From: Reticulitermes speratus | Lineage: Eukaryota > Arthropoda > Insecta > Blattodea > Rhinotermitidae | DNA length: 64,000 nucleotides | Assembly (NCBI GenBank): GCA_021186555.1 | Contig: JAJKFL010000004.1 | Location: forward strand, 14,634,779-14,698,778 | Reading direction: 5' to 3' | In this document: piece after piece, positions 61,827-64,000 of the stretch | Layout: each line of letters opens with the position of its first letter | Numbering within the stretch: the stretch's first letter is position 1 | Translations under genes and position numbers: made by a program | The notes under the pieces: generated by a model | What the model saw: the letters and a program-made list of their open reading frames with translations, nothing else | Told to the model about the DNA's origin: nothing | The model's database searches: none

Positions 61827-62221
61827 GTAAGCTCAGGAACGTTATTTGATGACACTGGTGATCCTGTCACAGACCATGACTTGAACCAGATACACTACTG
61901 CAGAATCATATCACTGCAGGTAAGCTCAGGAACGTTATTTGATGACACTGGTGATCCTGTCACAGACCATGACTTGACCCAGATACACTACTGCAGAATC
62001 ATATCACTGCAGGTAAGCTCAGGAACGTTATTTGATGACACTGGTGATCCTGTCACAGACCATGACTTAACCCAGATACACTACAGCAGAATCATATCAC
62101 TGCAGGTAAGCTCAGGAACGTTATTTGATGACACTGGTGATCCTGTCACAGACCATGACTTAACCCAGATACACTACTGCAGAATCATATCGCTGCAGGT
62201 GAGCTTCAGAACGTCATTTGA
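61755..62221 (+). repeat. 93-bp tandem duplication of the AQR exon 7 end and its splice donor, five copies
   Basis: Units start at 61755, 61848, 61941, 62034 and 62127, exactly 93 bp apart. Each contains the last 72 bp of exon 7 (DDTGDP to ISLQ) plus the first 21 bp of the intron. Each therefore carries a donor, at 61827, 61920, 62013, 62106 (all gtaagc) and 62199 (gtgagc). As 93 is divisible by three and the 21-bp linker reads VSSGTLF, the frame stays open through all five copies and stops only at 62265. Copies 2 to 5 resemble one another more than copy 1 (for example GTCACA against CTGACA), and the linker after copy 5 differs, probably the ancestral intron start. Using the last donor would add 124 residues. 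Confidence 0.95.
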
Positions 62222-62304
62222 TCTGTCTATATATCCCAACATTATTGGCTGTGGCATAGTGTGTTAGTGGTTAAGTGTTAAAGTATAATAGTTATTGCAA
62301 GGAG

Positions 62305-62565
62305 AAGGAACTGGGATAGTGTAGTTGTTATAGTGACTAGACTACGGGTTGGATGGTCCGGGGTTCGAATGTTGGTAGCGGGAAAACTTTTTGTCTTCTC
62401 CTAAATGTCCAGAGCAGTTCTGGGGCCCACTCAGCCTCTCATTTAGGGGTACCAGGGTTCTTTAATGGTGGTAAAGTGACCAGGGTGTGAAGAAAACCAC
62501 TCACCTCCATCTAGTACCAAGGTTCGTGGCATGAACAGGGAAAACTTTACCTTTTACTGTTTACC
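62305..62565 (+). mobile_element. tRNA-derived SINE, first family
   Basis: Head gggatagtgtagttgttata, B box ggggttcgaatgttgg, body tggggcccactcagcctctc and cacctccatctagtaccaag. It lies in AQR intron 7. Confidence 0.78.
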
Positions 62566-62714
62566 TTTATTACAAGGAGGACTCTGTAGCTTACCACCAG
62601 TTGCCACACTCCTGGGTGCAAGATGTGGATGCTTCATCTTTAATTTGCCAAATTAACCTTCAGAATTTTTGACTACTAGCAAGGAATGCTAAAGAAAATT
62701 AACTTTGGAGGGTT

Positions 62715-62850
62715 AATTTCTTCAGGGATCTGACACTGTGTCATTGGACAAGTAATGTGTGGTGTTTTGCAGGACTGTAGTGCCCTCAAAGCATTGGCAG
62801 CCATGCACCTACCGACACTGAGTCATGTCCCAGAGACTTGAACCTTCAGC
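62715..62850. repeat. Palindromic dispersed repeat, copy
   Basis: Left arm tctgacactgtgtcattgga, right arm gacactgagtcatgtcccag and gagacttgaaccttcagca. Confidence 0.6.
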
Positions 62851-63462
62851 ATTACCTGTCTCAGAACCACAATTCTCAGAAAATTTTCTTGAATAAACAA
62901 TGAAAGATGTGTGTGGGTACCATGAAGTGTAGTTTTGAACTGACCCTGATGACTAATCTAGCACCATGAATCATACGTTTTAATGCACACTTGTGAGTAT
63001 ATCTAAAACCTGCTTGAAAATTAAGAACGCTGTGTTATGCATATGAAGTGTATATAAGGGGTTGCTTGATGATTTCTTGATTTTCGTGTTAAACATACTA
63101 TACTGAATTAAGTGAAAGAAATATCTTTACTAGACCTGTAACTGGAGGATGAAAATACAATTGTCCATCACTCCACTAGTGGTTAATCCTTCTACTGGAA
63201 CACACTGGATGCTTTTCTGAATGTGTCAATGTGCTGACATCTTACTAGATTACTTACACATAGTAAAATTTTTCCATCCTATGTAGCGTATTTACACAAA
63301 GTGGACACAGTGGTAGTGTATGGAAAATTACATGTTTCTCATCGTCTTTGTCTGTGTGTTCATCCTCAGAACTAACAAATGGGTTGTAATAAAATTTGAT
63401 ATTGAAGGTCCACACTAGGAAATAGTGGTAAAGTTTGATTTTGCTTTATATCAGTCCATATA

Positions 63463-64000
63463 CAGTGTGTCCACAAAGTTCCTTCGGGGTTTTGAAAAGT
63501 TGTGGCGCGCAAACAAATTGAGCTAGCCACATGCGGTTTGCGGCAGATTACAGTGAAACTCTGGAAGTTTTTTACTGACCTCAGTAGACCTCGATGTGGG
63601 CTCCCTTGGTAGCACGGAGAACGTCCAGATGATATTCGAGCTCTTGCCATGTTCTGTGGAGCATGTCCGCTGGAATAGCCGAGATCGCATTCCTGATACG
63701 GGTCTTCAGGTCATCAAGTCTGTTAACTGGTGTTCAGAACACATTGCTCTTGACATAACCCCACAAGAAAAAATCCAGTGGTGTTATGTCTGGTGAACGT
63801 GGAGGCCAAGGCATTGGACCGTCTCTGCTGATCCATCTTCCTCGAATATCGTCTGGACGTTCTCCGTGCTACCAAGGAGCCCACATCGAGGTCTACTGAA
63901 GTCAATAAAAAACTTCCAGAGTTTCACTGTAATCTGCCGCAAACCACATGCGGCTAGCTCAATTTGTTTGCGCGCCACAATTTTTCAAAACCCTGAAGGG
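63463..64000 (-). mobile_element. Mariner-like element with long inverted arms, cut by the window end
   Basis: TA at 63461-63462 precedes CAGTGTGTCCACAAAGTTCC. The left arm (to about 63641) reappears inverted at about 63843-64000, including gcgcgcaaacaaattgagct. Between them the minus strand encodes a transposase C terminus: PWPPRSPDITPLDFFLWGYV, a stop after SNVF, then RLDDLKTRIRNAISAIPADM. Arms of about 160 bp include part of the coding end, so the element is a rearranged derivative. Confidence 0.8.

Noticed and set aside
61671..62267. 198-codon frame as a separate gene
   Set aside because: It is AQR exon 7 with its duplicated end read through; residues before LLDMLKFY are intron.

Overview
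The window looks like insect nuclear DNA, probably from a polyneopteran such as a cockroach or termite. That is inferred from three intron-rich animal genes, methuselah-like receptors, very large introns, tRNA-derived SINEs and a dense load of Tc1/mariner, pogo/Tigger and non-LTR debris. No bacterial-style gene organisation is present.

Host gene. On the + strand the window carries the first seven coding exons of the RNA helicase Aquarius (AQR, intron-binding spliceosomal protein): 1421-1501, 1588-1688, 2021-2177, 4696-4902, 5279-5447, 9718-9896 and 61713-61826. All phases agree and give 336 residues of the N-terminal domain; the gene continues beyond the right edge. Intron 6 spans 9897-61712 (51.8 kb).

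Nested genes. Two complete methuselah-family (class B-like) GPCR genes lie inside that intron on the - strand. The distal one (24742 to 15718, 7 coding exons, 497 aa) resembles the Mthl1 lineage. The proximal one (43109 to 29909, 8 coding exons, 416 aa) is a second mth-like receptor. Their TM1-TM5 exons share the same phase order and both have a 79-bp TM3 exon, so they are paralogues.

Mobile DNA. The introns hold a 930-bp pogo-like deletion derivative (8051-8980), a 1494-bp Tigger (17721-19214) nested in a foldback element, a DD41D mariner remnant (33089-34027), a mariner carcass (about 43550-44800), an inverted-arm mariner derivative at the right end, a small pogo-like MITE, non-LTR tails, several SINE families and at least nine copies of a palindromic repeat.

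Minisatellite block. From about 39.76 to 60.7 kb at least fifteen tandem arrays with mostly unrelated units (21 to 191 bp) fill more than half of the DNA. Two grew out of the mariner carcass. A further tandem array, five 93-bp units, is built from the 3' end of AQR exon 7 with its splice donor: five in-frame competing donors in a row. This is the most unusual structure in the window.
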